From assembly GCF_013343295.1 (NCBI RefSeq), contig NZ_CP049074.1, positions 1,407,501 through 1,471,500 on the forward strand: a stretch of 64,000 nucleotides of DNA, given 5' to 3'. This document shows positions 55,367 to 64,000 of this stretch, piece by piece. This DNA is from Metallosphaera tengchongensis (GTDB taxonomy: Archaea > Thermoproteota > Thermoprotei_A > Sulfolobales > Sulfolobaceae). How positions within the stretch are numbered: the first letter of the stretch is position 1; every line of letters starts with the position of its first letter. Under the pieces are notes generated by a model, which had not been told where the DNA came from, made no database searches, and saw only the letters and a program-made list of their open reading frames with translations. Both the position numbers and the translations under genes were made by a program.

Positions 55367-55448
55367 TTTTGTCTTCGGGAAACCTGTTGAAGATCCCTTT
55401 GATAAGGAACAAGAGATAGACACTCTGACTAAGCTCATCTCGAGGGGT
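55362..55448 (+). pseudogene. N-terminal fragment of an archaeal-type ATPase gene, cut at the TnpB element
   Basis: ATG 55362 opens a frame with FGKPVEDPFDKEQEIDTLTK followed by LISRG, the typical start of archaeal ATPases (Pfam archaeal ATPase/AAA group) just before the Walker A region. The next codons belong to the right end of the tnpB element (ggtctgggtttcataggatc). The P-loop and rest are missing. No continuation was seen on the far side of the element. Confidence 0.6.
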
Positions 55449-55455
55449 CTGGGTT

Positions 55456-56226
55456 TCATAGGATCTCATACTTGATATCAATCCTTAACCCTTGGGCTTC
55501 ACGGGAGTCGAGCAGGTTTTCCTTCATCCTTCTCCGCCCCATTAGCGGGATAACCCCGACCCACTTAGACGGGGTACCGTCTAGGCGGGGAAACCCGCAC
55601 ATTCTCAGGTAGATGTTCAGGGAAGCGTTCAACTGCCTGTCTAACTTAAACCCACACCTCTGACAGACGAAGGTCTTACCAACCTTTCGGGATATAAACC
55701 TACATCTGGGGCAAGACCTTGAGGTAAGGTATGGGTTGACCTCGAAGACGCGAGAACAGCGTAGAATAGCCTTGTACTTGAGTACCTTGTGTATACTCCT
55801 CCACACAGTCCTCGAGACCTTCCTAGACAGCTTACCGCTAGCGCTCTTAAACATGTTCTGCTTGTCCAGTCTCTCGACTCCGAAGGTTGTCAATGGGTAT
55901 AGCTCAAGTAGAGCGTTTACGAACTTATGCACTAAGTCCATAACCCTATTCCTCTCGCGGTGGGAGTACTTCCTCAACAGTCCTTCCCCCTTCTTACCAT
56001 GCTTTGAGGCGAAGGACTGTACCTTACCCCTTTTCTTTACCATGCTATACTTCAGGGAGAATAGCCCAAGGTAGGGGAGCGCTGAGGTAAAGGCCAACGC
56101 GAGGTCTTCTCTTGATAACTTAAAGACCGCAGCCCTAGGCTGCAGCCTGTTTGGTACTAAGATAGTGAATAAGACTATTGGGATGGCTGACTTCCTCCTC
56201 GCCATACCTAAGCTTTCTAATCCCAT
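55456..56226 (-). CDS. tnpB: TnpB (IS605 OrfB) protein, N-terminally shortened and probably inactive
   Basis: A 256-residue protein with the TnpB C-terminal half: the RuvC-II Glu in FGVERLDKQNMF, a four-Cys zinc finger (SCPRCRF, FVCQRCGF) and the RuvC-III Asp in KLDRQLNASLN. The N-terminal wedge/REC part usual for ~370-400 residue TnpB is largely missing, and I cannot find a RuvC-I Asp where GLFSLKYSMV stands. So RNA-guided cleavage is unlikely. The family parental to the mini-elements at 29.5 and 34.9 kb and the relic at 24.9 kb. Confidence 0.75.
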   Translation of the reverse strand: MGLESLGMARRKSAIPIVLFTILVPNRLQPRAAVFKLSREDLALAFTSALPYLGLFSLKYSMVKKRGKVQSFASKHGKKGEGLLRKYSHRERNRVMDLVHKFVNALLELYPLTTFGVERLDKQNMFKSASGKLSRKVSRTVWRSIHKVLKYKAILRCSRVFEVNPYLTSRSCPRCRFISRKVGKTFVCQRCGFKLDRQLNASLNIYLRMCGFPRLDGTPSKWVGVIPLMGRRRMKENLLDSREAQGLRIDIKYEIL

Positions 56227-56262
56227 TGATCACTGCTCTGGCATTCCCTTTGGGCTCTTCCC

Positions 56263-56390
56263 TTAAGTACTAGCGTCCTTCTCGAAAGCCTTTATGCAGT
56301 AGTTACTACAGAAGTAGTACACCCTCCTTTGTACATTGTCTTGTACTGCGACTCTTCGTCTACCTCCATTCCGCAGACAGGGTCTGTCAT
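56263..56390 (-). pseudogene. frameshifted YHS-domain (CopM-like) gene
   Basis: ATG 56390 starts MTDPVCGMEVDEESQYKTMY, close to CopM. After KG the frame is off by one base; in the next frame VYYFCSNYCIKAFEKDAST continues to a stop at 56263-56265. Both halves align with copM at 19925-20086. It is a second copper chaperone gene broken by one indel, next to the tnpB copy, with no copA beside it. Confidence 0.7.
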
Positions 56391-56460
56391 GGTTATCAAA
56401 TAGATAATAAATAGTAAATAAACTTAATAATAAATTAAAGTAAACTACTATTTAAGAACT

Positions 56461-56736
56461 TCATCGTGATGAAGAACTGTTTGAGCCGAGCGAATTAAAC
56501 TCTTTACACACGTCCTCGATTGGCTTATTACCTTCATAATCATATACCCACACCTCGAATAGCTTAGATAACTGTTCAAATAGATCCTCATCGTACTTAC
56601 CTTTGTTTTTCAACTCAAGGTAGAAATTGATAAAAGCCAGCTTTGTGTCCTCCAAGTAGCTTAGGTCTTCCTTTATGTCCTTTAACAGCACTTTAGCCTT
56701 TGAGAATGCCACTCCTACCGCTTTGCAGTCTAGCAT
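56461..56736 (-). CDS. small helical protein of unknown function
   Basis: A 91-residue, acidic, helix-rich protein (SKAKVLLKDIKEDLSYLEDT; LSKLFEVWVYDYEGNKP) with a Ser-rich end. An AT-rich upstream region (56737-56765, minus) includes a tttaaatag-like run. It might be a HEPN-like or toxin-antitoxin component, but I cannot assign it. It is flanked by transposon relics on both sides. Confidence 0.5.
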   Translation of the reverse strand: MLDCKAVGVAFSKAKVLLKDIKEDLSYLEDTKLAFINFYLELKNKGKYDEDLFEQLSKLFEVWVYDYEGNKPIEDVCKEFNSLGSNSSSSR

Positions 56737-56879
56737 AAGAAGAAAGAGGGGAAACTATTTAAAAACCTTGGTTTTGGGCTGAAACGCTCACGCCTTCAAC
56801 TTTGCTCCACCAAAGCCCCTCTGGCGGCGAATCCCTTTAGCTAAGTATGGCCCTACTGCAGAGAAGACATGATCCTAGG

Positions 56880-57480
56880 GCACACTAGTGGCAAGAAACC
56901 GCCTTTAGCCCGTGCTTCTTGGCTTGTTACTCAGCCCAGGACTGAAGTCTACGGTACTGCGTCAAGTACGGACTATCTCTGAACTGCGACAGTAGCTCCT
57001 TCACCCTCTTGATGGGGTTGTTTAAGTCCTCTAGGAAGGTGGCCGAGGCGTTAAGCGAGTTGGCTACCTCTACAACCTACTTCCCGACCTTCCTAGCTGA
57101 GTCCTTCAAGTTTTCAGTTTTCCTGTGGTACGACCTTATCCTGCGTAGGACCCTGTTCTCCTTCCACCTTCTATCGTACTTCTGCAGGTTCTCAGCTAGT
57201 GACCTGTAGTGTGGGCGTCATCTAGTCTGGTTGAGATCCTAACGTGCTTATCTCCTTTACCTACAAAGAGCTTAGCCACGTTCACGTCTACGGCGAGACC
57301 GTCCTTAGCTTCTGTTTCTTTTTATCCCTTGAGGAGAGACCTTTAGGTACGCGTTACTGTCCTACATCAACCTAGCCTCCCTCAACTCTCGATCCTTGTA
57401 TTCTGACAAGTTCCCATAGGAGCCTAGTATTGCCAACTCACCAACACCAGCTATCCTCACGCCTATCTTGTTAATCAATA
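56880..57480 (-). pseudogene. decayed tnpB (second family), copy 2
   Basis: DNA alignment with the relic at 30.8-31.5 kb is evident: ctccttcaccctcttgatg, ttgtttaagtcctct and gttctc...ttctgcagg segments occur in the same order. Stops and frameshifts interrupt all frames. Remnants of the RuvC-I coding part (acgtctacggcgagaccgtc) are visible near 57285-57305. Confidence 0.65.
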
Positions 57481-57835
57481 GTGTACGACTGTTCTAGCGT
57501 TAGCCAGACGGACACGCTGCGTACAGTGGGTACCAACCACATGGGCTGTTCAACCGCGGCCTGTACTTTGCGATGGCGTGCCTATAGCAGTCTATGGCTA
57601 ACTTGGAGGGTTAAACTCTTGCCTCAGGACTTCGTAAGTACCCTTGTGCATCTCTTTCAGGAACTCCTCGGTCTGTCCTCTCTCAACCGGAGAGGACAAA
57701 ACGTGGACCTTTTCCATACCTTTCGACCAGACCAGAGGGACTGTGGGGGAAACTTTCTAGAGACTGTAGCTCTGATTTCGTTCTCACTCTTTTTACCCTC
57801 CTACCCCAAGTAGGACGTGAAAAGTGCTTGAAGAC

Positions 57836-57877
57836 CTGACCACACCCTGAAGGGCGAGGCTTGCTTTAGCTTTTGTG
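57836..57877 (-). repeat. hairpin repeat, copy 11
   Basis: CTGACCACACCCTGAAGGGC then GAGGCTTGCTTTAGC. Minus orientation. It lies on the upstream side of the decayed tnpB, so it is not the right end of that copy. Confidence 0.55.
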
Positions 57878-58014
57878 ACCCTCCTTTTTTGGGAAGTTTT
57901 TCTTGACTATAGGTAAACCTCCATTAAGCTCCTTTAGGGTGGAGAGGGCAATTGAAACTAAAATTAGTATCCTAACCTTCCTCCAAGGGAACAACTTTCA
58001 TCAAGTTAATGCGT

Positions 58015-58854
58015 TTAACTGACGCGCTTAGGAATATCCCTACTAAGGAGACTCATAAATGCGAAGATGAAGGACACGATGGAGTACCCCAACGTTAGAA
58101 CTACCGCGTCAACTTGGGTCCCAGGGATTGCAGGGAATATCTCCAACGCCTGTACTATTACTGAGGCACCGGGAATACTACCGGCATAAAGGAAAGGAAG
58201 CTCCGTCGCTCCCCATGACGGTAAGGAGATGGCTACACTGTTAAACACTTGGTCTCCTGTAAGTCTGGCCACGAAAACTAAAACGGCCCCTATCAGCACG
58301 GAACCTATGAGGATAGAGCTGGAAATCAGAAAGGCCAGACTACTTCTCCTCAGCAGTTCCCCAGACATAAACGATATCGCGTAAAAGGTTAGTGACGAGA
58401 ATATTACGGTCGCAACTAGCCCTGGGAGGTACTGAAGCTCCACCTGGTACCCAAAGAGAATTTCGGAAAGAGCTAGTGCCAGCGTGACCATGAGCATATA
58501 GATACTGATCACGAGAATGTAACCACCTATTAACTTACCTAGTCCAAACTTCGCTCTTGTTATTGGCTTCGTTAAAAAGAAGTCGACGGTTCCCTGTTCG
58601 TACTCCTCAGAGAGAGATCCAGAGGCAATTGAGATAGCAATGAAGTGGAGTAGAAGACTCTGGGGTAAGAGGACACCAGCCAACCAAAGGATTGGCTGAA
58701 TTGGAGATATCAGTTGTTCAATTCTAGGACTTCTGACCTCGGAGAGAGCTACGTAAACCCCAACCTCAAAGAAGACAGTAATTGCTATGAGTGATATGAC
58801 CTTCTTCCTGGCTATTGATCTCCTCAACTCGTATAATATTAGGTTTCCCATCAT
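58015..58854 (-). CDS. ABC transporter permease (ABC-2 type)
   Basis: A 279-residue membrane protein with six membrane segments: [19 protein letters not shown] first, then [20 protein letters not shown]. The [19 protein letters not shown] motif before segment 3 is typical of ABC-2 permeases, often for export of drugs, lipids or small molecules. The ATG overlaps the ATPase stop by four bases. Substrate unknown. Confidence 0.87.
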   Translation of the reverse strand: MMGNLILYELRRSIARKKVISLIAITVFFEVGVYVALSEVRSPRIEQLISPIQPILWLAGVLLPQSLLLHFIAISIASGSLSEEYEQGTVDFFLTKPITRAKFGLGKLIGGYILVISIYMLMVTLALALSEILFGYQVELQYLPGLVATVIFSSLTFYAISFMSGELLRRSSLAFLISSSILIGSVLIGAVLVFVARLTGDQVFNSVAISLPSWGATELPFLYAGSIPGASVIVQALEIFPAIPGTQVDAVVLTLGYSIVSFIFAFMSLLSRDIPKRVS

Positions 58855-59756
58855 CTCGCTCCTGCCTCCCTGATAGCCCTCTCGTAAGCCTCCTCCAAGT
58901 CTTGGTCGAGGTAGAATGCCTTAATCCTCACTCCCCTTAGGACTAATTCCCTAAGGAGCTCCTCCCTCTCGTCCTTCTGGAGCTCTATCACGAACTTACC
59001 GTTACTTTCCTCCAGTCCCTTTACGTACTCCAACCCTTTCAACGCTGAGATCAAGGACTCCCTATCCCTAGTCTCGAGAATAACCCTAACCCCCAAGAAC
59101 CGCATGACCAACTCTTCAGTCGTTCCCTCGAAGAAGACTTTCCCCCTATAAATGAAGAAGACCTTATCTGCCAGTCTTTTGACCTCCTCTAGTTCGTGGG
59201 AGGTCATGAGGACAGTGACCCCTCCTCTCCTCATTTCCATGAGGACTTCCCTCACTTTTAGGTTCAGAACGGGATCTGTACCCACGTTTGGTTCATCCAT
59301 GATCAGGATCTCTGGGTCTCCAAGGAATGCCTCGGCGAGGGCAATCCTCTGTATCATACCTTTACTGTACTTAGCTATTTTCTTGTTGGCGTTCTCCTTC
59401 ATATCTACTAAGTCCAAGACCCTGTGAATCTCCTCCCTATTAGCCCCCTTAAGCTTGGCTGAAAATTCCAGGAGTTCTCTACCCGTCATAAATGGGGGTA
59501 AGTTAGGTAACTCCTGGACGTAGCCTACCTTCTTGAATACTTCCTTGCTCTTAAAGGGATCTTGCCCCATTATCCTTATCTCTCCCCTGTCTGGGTAGAT
59601 GAGAGTAGTTACGATTCTCAGTAAGGTTGTCTTTCCGGCACCGTTTGGACCAAGTATTGCTGTTATCTCTCCGCCCGTAACGGACATGGACACGTCATTG
59701 AGAGCCAACTTTTCGCCATAGGTCTTCGTAACATTGATCACATCGATGGTCTTCAT
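58851..59756 (-). CDS. ABC transporter ATP-binding protein
   Basis: A 301-residue ABC ATPase: Walker [12 protein letters not shown] (residues ~35-45), Q-loop YVQELPNLP, signature [13 protein letters not shown], Walker [10 protein letters not shown] and the switch His in TSHELEE. The C-terminal 80 residues form the extra domain of ABC-2 exporters. It belongs with the permease gene that follows it. In the signature, the usual LSGGQ is YSKGM, as in many ABC-2 ATPases. Confidence 0.92.
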   Translation of the reverse strand: MKTIDVINVTKTYGEKLALNDVSMSVTGGEITAILGPNGAGKTTLLRIVTTLIYPDRGEIRIMGQDPFKSKEVFKKVGYVQELPNLPPFMTGRELLEFSAKLKGANREEIHRVLDLVDMKENANKKIAKYSKGMIQRIALAEAFLGDPEILIMDEPNVGTDPVLNLKVREVLMEMRRGGVTVLMTSHELEEVKRLADKVFFIYRGKVFFEGTTEELVMRFLGVRVILETRDRESLISALKGLEYVKGLEESNGKFVIELQKDEREELLRELVLRGVRIKAFYLDQDLEEAYERAIREAGAR

Positions 59757-59891
59757 TTAATCGTGTATGAACTAATAAAGTATAAAAGAATGTGCCAAAT
59801 AGGAACGTAATTTCCGTCCCAGAAGAGGATTCCCAGTTGTTTATGAGAACTCCAAGTTCGCAACAGTTTGTGGGGTCTTTCGTAGTTACAA

Positions 59892-59931
59892 CTGCCTCCC
59901 CGCACTGAAGGGCGAGGCTTCTTTCATCTTT
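59892..59931 (-). repeat. hairpin repeat, copy 12
   Basis: CTGCCTCCCCGCACTGAAGG is followed by GCGAGGCTTCTTTCATC. Minus orientation. Stem CCGC...GCGAGG is mostly intact. Confidence 0.6.
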
Positions 59932-60005
59932 CGCGAATTGGTGAATACTTGTACTGTCTGCTCTTCCCCAAAAGCGTTCTCAGTGATGGGTTAGAGGACT
60001 GGTTC

Positions 60006-60049
60006 GACCTCCCCCAGCCCTAAGAGCTAGGTTTGCCCTTTTTTCATCA
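60006..60049 (-). repeat. hairpin repeat, copy 13 (degraded)
   Basis: GACCTCCCCCAGCCCTAAGA, then GCTAGGTTTGCCC. The CTGAC end is lost to CTCGAC-like sequence. About 75 bases after copy 12, same orientation. Confidence 0.45.
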
Positions 60050-60488
60050 ATCTAGAATACCTTCATGTTGTTCTGCTTAACTTCAACCTGTTCATTGGTG
60101 AAACTAAAGACGGTACATAAAACAAGTTTATAGCTGAGTTGCCGTGACGCTTTAAATTTTTTCACCATGTAGTTTAGTTTTGAACGTGGAGACTCACTTA
60201 AACTCTCTTCACCGAGAACCCTACCTACATCCTCTAGCCATAACTCCTTTGGACTAGCTTCTGATACCCTCCCAGTCCTAAAGGATCAGGTTTGTATCTG
60301 GTCCTTAATAATTGTAGAGAGTCCTTCGAGTCAAGGGGAATGATGCCTTGTCCTCCAGGATGAGAAGTAGGCAAGCCCATACCAGTATCGTTACTTCTCA
60401 AGAGCAACAAAAACCCACTCAACTAGAGACTATCTCGTGGGCAGGGTAGCTTTTTGGGTCTGATGACCCTTAGGTTACAGGGCCTTTA

Positions 60489-60526
60489 ATGATAAAAGAG
60501 CGACAAACCTCGCCCTTTGGGGTCTG
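60489..60526 (+). repeat. hairpin repeat, copy 14 (plus orientation, truncated)
   Basis: gataaaagagcgacaaacct is followed by cgccctttggggtctg. The GGTCAG end is altered. It touches the stop of the rubrerythrin-VIT1 gene, which suggests the insertion is at or inside its 3' end. Confidence 0.5.
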
Positions 60527-61468
60527 TTATCCAACGCCGGCCATATGTGCTAGTATGCCTAGCAAGTGGGTTACAAGGGCAGCCCCCAAAGCTAGACCAG
60601 TCATCAGTGCTCCTTTCCGCCAAGGCGAGACATCGCTCAACAGACCTATAAGGCTTCCGACCAGGAATGTAACACCTCCTGTTATAGCGTAGGACATAAA
60701 CAACCCCAAAAGCCCCTGAAGACCAAGGAGGAAAGGTATAACAGGGACTATCGCCCCAAGGATGTAGGATATCGCTGTGGTCTTAACGCTCTCACCAGCG
60801 CGGGACTTCTCGTCCTCCACTTCTTCCCCCTTTAGCAACGCCTTTCTCTTAGCGTTGTTCTTTATGTCCTCCTCAGACTTGGAGGACAAGTATGCCCCTA
60901 TGCTCATGGAAATCATACCAGATACTCCAACTATGAGCCCACCTAAGGCAACGTAAAGGGGAACCGAGAAGATCCCGGCTAAACCTGAGACTGAAGCCAA
61001 AACCTCTATCAATCCATCGCTGACTGCATATATCGACTCTCGGACGGAGTCTACGTTGACCTGAGACTGAATTAGGAGATCCTCGTGCATTAGTTCCTGC
61101 ATCATGATATCCCTAAATCCCTGCCTCTCGGAGTCTGAAAACTCGCCTGACTGGGAGAGCTCGTGATACTTTTCAGCGTCATTGCTTTCCCCGGACTCAG
61201 CAATCTTTAACGTTAAAGCCAACCCCAAAACTCTCCTCAACCTGGTGAGCAACCAAAGCTTGAACCTTTCCCATAACCCAAGACCTTCAAGCTCTATCCC
61301 CCTGGCCTCTGCCAACTTCCTCCAGAAATCAGCGTGATTTCCCTCCCCCTCTGCCAACTCCTCTAGAACTTCCCTTACCTTTTCGTCTTTTTCCGTCTCA
61401 GCTAGGGCAGAGTAGAGCTCCTTGCCGAAGATCTCAGACTTAAAGTTACTCCTCACTAATTGCTCCAT
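60527..61468 (-). CDS. rubrerythrin-VIT1 fusion protein (MbfA-like iron/manganese transporter)
   Basis: The 313-residue protein has an N-terminal ferritin-like diiron domain (residues ~1-140) with ESEIF-like, EGNHADFWRKL and MQELMHEDLL carboxylate/His residues, and a C-terminal VIT1/CCC1 domain (from ~165, DGLIEVLASVSGLAG) with five membrane segments. Such fusions export iron or manganese from the cytoplasm under excess or peroxide stress. It fits an acidophile in iron-rich water. Its 3' end abuts a repeat copy. Confidence 0.88.
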   Translation of the reverse strand: MEQLVRSNFKSEIFGKELYSALAETEKDEKVREVLEELAEGEGNHADFWRKLAEARGIELEGLGLWERFKLWLLTRLRRVLGLALTLKIAESGESNDAEKYHELSQSGEFSDSERQGFRDIMMQELMHEDLLIQSQVNVDSVRESIYAVSDGLIEVLASVSGLAGIFSVPLYVALGGLIVGVSGMISMSIGAYLSSKSEEDIKNNAKRKALLKGEEVEDEKSRAGESVKTTAISYILGAIVPVIPFLLGLQGLLGLFMSYAITGGVTFLVGSLIGLLSDVSPWRKGALMTGLALGAALVTHLLGILAHMAGVG

Positions 61469-61493
61469 GGGTTAATATTGGAATAACTTGTAT

Positions 61494-61973
61494 TTAAGAA
61501 TTACTCTTATCTAACTCCTTGAGGTATACCTTCTTGAAAGTTGATGGTACGTCCCTGTCTTTTACAGACGCTATCAGGACGCAGCACCAGTCCTTATACT
61601 CCTCTGGATTTGCGTCTTTCAGGACAAAGTACTTTAGCCTGTTTGGGGAGGACGTCTCCTCAACTCGTCTGAAGTCGGAATCTGAGTTCATAACAAGGTA
61701 GACGTTGTCAGCCTCGACCTCGTGGTTCAAGATGAACCAGCGAACCTTTCTGCCCTTCACTTCCTCCCAAGAGACCCTCGAGGGTGACAACTTGAACCCA
61801 GCAGGTGCCCTACCTATAACCTCATCTATCTCCATCAGTTCAATCTTATCGTCGTGTAGGACGAAGACAGCATCCCCCTTTGGGTAGTAAAGGTAGAGTT
61901 TGTTCCCTGAACCGCCCAGCAGAATAGTGAACACCTTGTCGTTCAGGTAATTGAGAAAATATTCCTCTGACAT
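61494..61973 (-). CDS. protein of unknown function
   Basis: A 159-residue soluble protein, strand-rich (KVFTILLGGSGNKLYLYYPK, then GDAVFVLHDDKIELMEID) with a CC pair in KDWCCVLIAS. No family recognised. It is 25 bases upstream of the rubrerythrin-VIT1 gene and 39 bases downstream of the ferredoxin oxidoreductase beta gene, all on the minus strand, so it may be cotranscribed with one of them. Confidence 0.62.
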   Translation of the reverse strand: MSEEYFLNYLNDKVFTILLGGSGNKLYLYYPKGDAVFVLHDDKIELMEIDEVIGRAPAGFKLSPSRVSWEEVKGRKVRWFILNHEVEADNVYLVMNSDSDFRRVEETSSPNRLKYFVLKDANPEEYKDWCCVLIASVKDRDVPSTFKKVYLKELDKSNS

Positions 61974-62012
61974 TGGGGAGTTTAGTCTAGAGAGAAATAA
62001 AAAATGATCCCC

Positions 62013-64000
<1,988 letters not shown>

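Larger units (their letters stand above)
55090..55455. other. 366-bp zone with repeats and a gene fragment
   Basis: Holds an inverted pair of hairpin repeats (55099-55208), direct repeats of a palindrome (55335-55366) and the first ~29 codons of an archaeal ATPase gene (55362), all before the tnpB element end at about 55445. Confidence 0.6.
56737..58014. other. 1.28-kb transposon-relic zone
   Basis: Holds a decayed tnpB of the second family (56880-57480, minus), further decayed sequence to ~57830 that may be its N-terminal part, and a hairpin repeat at 57836. 56737-56880 and 57880-58014 hold nothing recognised. Confidence 0.55.
59757..60526. other. 770-bp intergenic zone with three hairpin repeats
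   Basis: Contains repeat copies at 59892, 60006 and 60489, but no intact gene. The region 60365-60420 (aagtaggcaagcccatacc, cttctcaagagcaac) looks like an element end too. Minus-strand promoter for the ABC genes lies at 59757-59800. Confidence 0.55.

Noticed and set aside
10527-60526. Dispersed hairpins as a CRISPR array
   Set aside because: Copies are kilobases apart, in both orientations and not evenly spaced; no cas gene is present.

Overview
The window is a chromosomal segment of a thermoacidophilic crenarchaeon of the order Sulfolobales. The call rests on gene content: a complete SoxM-type terminal oxidase supercomplex (fused SoxM, sulfocyanin, Rieske protein, cytochrome b), a separate cbsAB-soxLN-odsN cluster, the copA/copM/copT copper locus, a PolB2 operon, an S53 acid protease, CpsA carboxypeptidase, VapBC pairs, AT-rich leaderless-type promoters and many degraded IS200/IS605-family TnpB relics. 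Gene order around copA-copM-copT, cbsAB-soxLN and the POR genes recalls Metallosphaera from memory, but the species cannot be fixed from the sequence alone.

Layout. 1-5.7 kb: a protein kinase cut by the window edge, a large cell-surface protein, a DUF2249-cupin/MIP18 pair and an exported protein. 5.8-15.3 kb: two DUF1404 membrane proteins and the respiratory genes soxM (minus), soxE-F-G-H-I plus one more membrane protein (plus). 15.4-20.7 kb: S53 protease and the copper locus, including a small 42-codon ORF coupled to copA. 20.9-23.4 kb: a three-gene PolB2 operon with a RecA-like protein that shows no Walker A. 23.4-35.1 kb: accessory, transposon-scarred DNA holding an APC permease, DUF1059 genes, two VapBC modules, a DUF4143-type ATPase, two MFS transporters and two copies of a roughly 270-bp TnpB-derived mini-element. 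35.1-38.1 kb: CpsA peptidase, a 5-FCL-like protein and an agmatinase-like enzyme. 38.2-44 kb: odsN, soxN, soxL, cbsB, cbsA. 44.4-55.1 kb: two paralogous Cys-containing putative regulators, a four-subunit POR, a radical SAM/SPASM protein and a U32/MBL/AhbD/AhbC/DUF123 operon. 55.1-60.5 kb: TnpB relics, gene fragments and an ABC transporter. 60.5-64 kb: rubrerythrin-VIT1 fusion, an unknown protein and a 2-oxoacid:ferredoxin oxidoreductase whose alpha gene is cut by the window end.

How it fits together. The core of the window is aerobic energy conversion. POR and the 2-oxoacid:ferredoxin oxidoreductase feed reduced ferredoxin; two quinol-oxidising systems (SoxEFGHIM and CbsAB-SoxLN) move electrons to oxygen; AhbC/AhbD finish heme made from siroheme; CopA/CopM/CopT control the copper that the oxidase and sulfocyanin need; the ferritin-like VIT1 protein handles iron. 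DUF1404, the 249-aa membrane protein and OdsN sit beside the oxidase genes and are candidates for assembly or maintenance factors.

The accessory part is dominated by one short repeat, a GC-rich hairpin ending in GGTCAG, seen at about fourteen places. It resembles the right end of IS605-type TnpB elements, and most copies have no intact tnpB beside them. At least three genes appear broken: an archaeal-ATPase start cut at a TnpB element end, a frameshifted YHS (CopM-like) gene, and a frameshifted small gene beside the copper locus. No tRNA, rRNA or CRISPR array was recognised.
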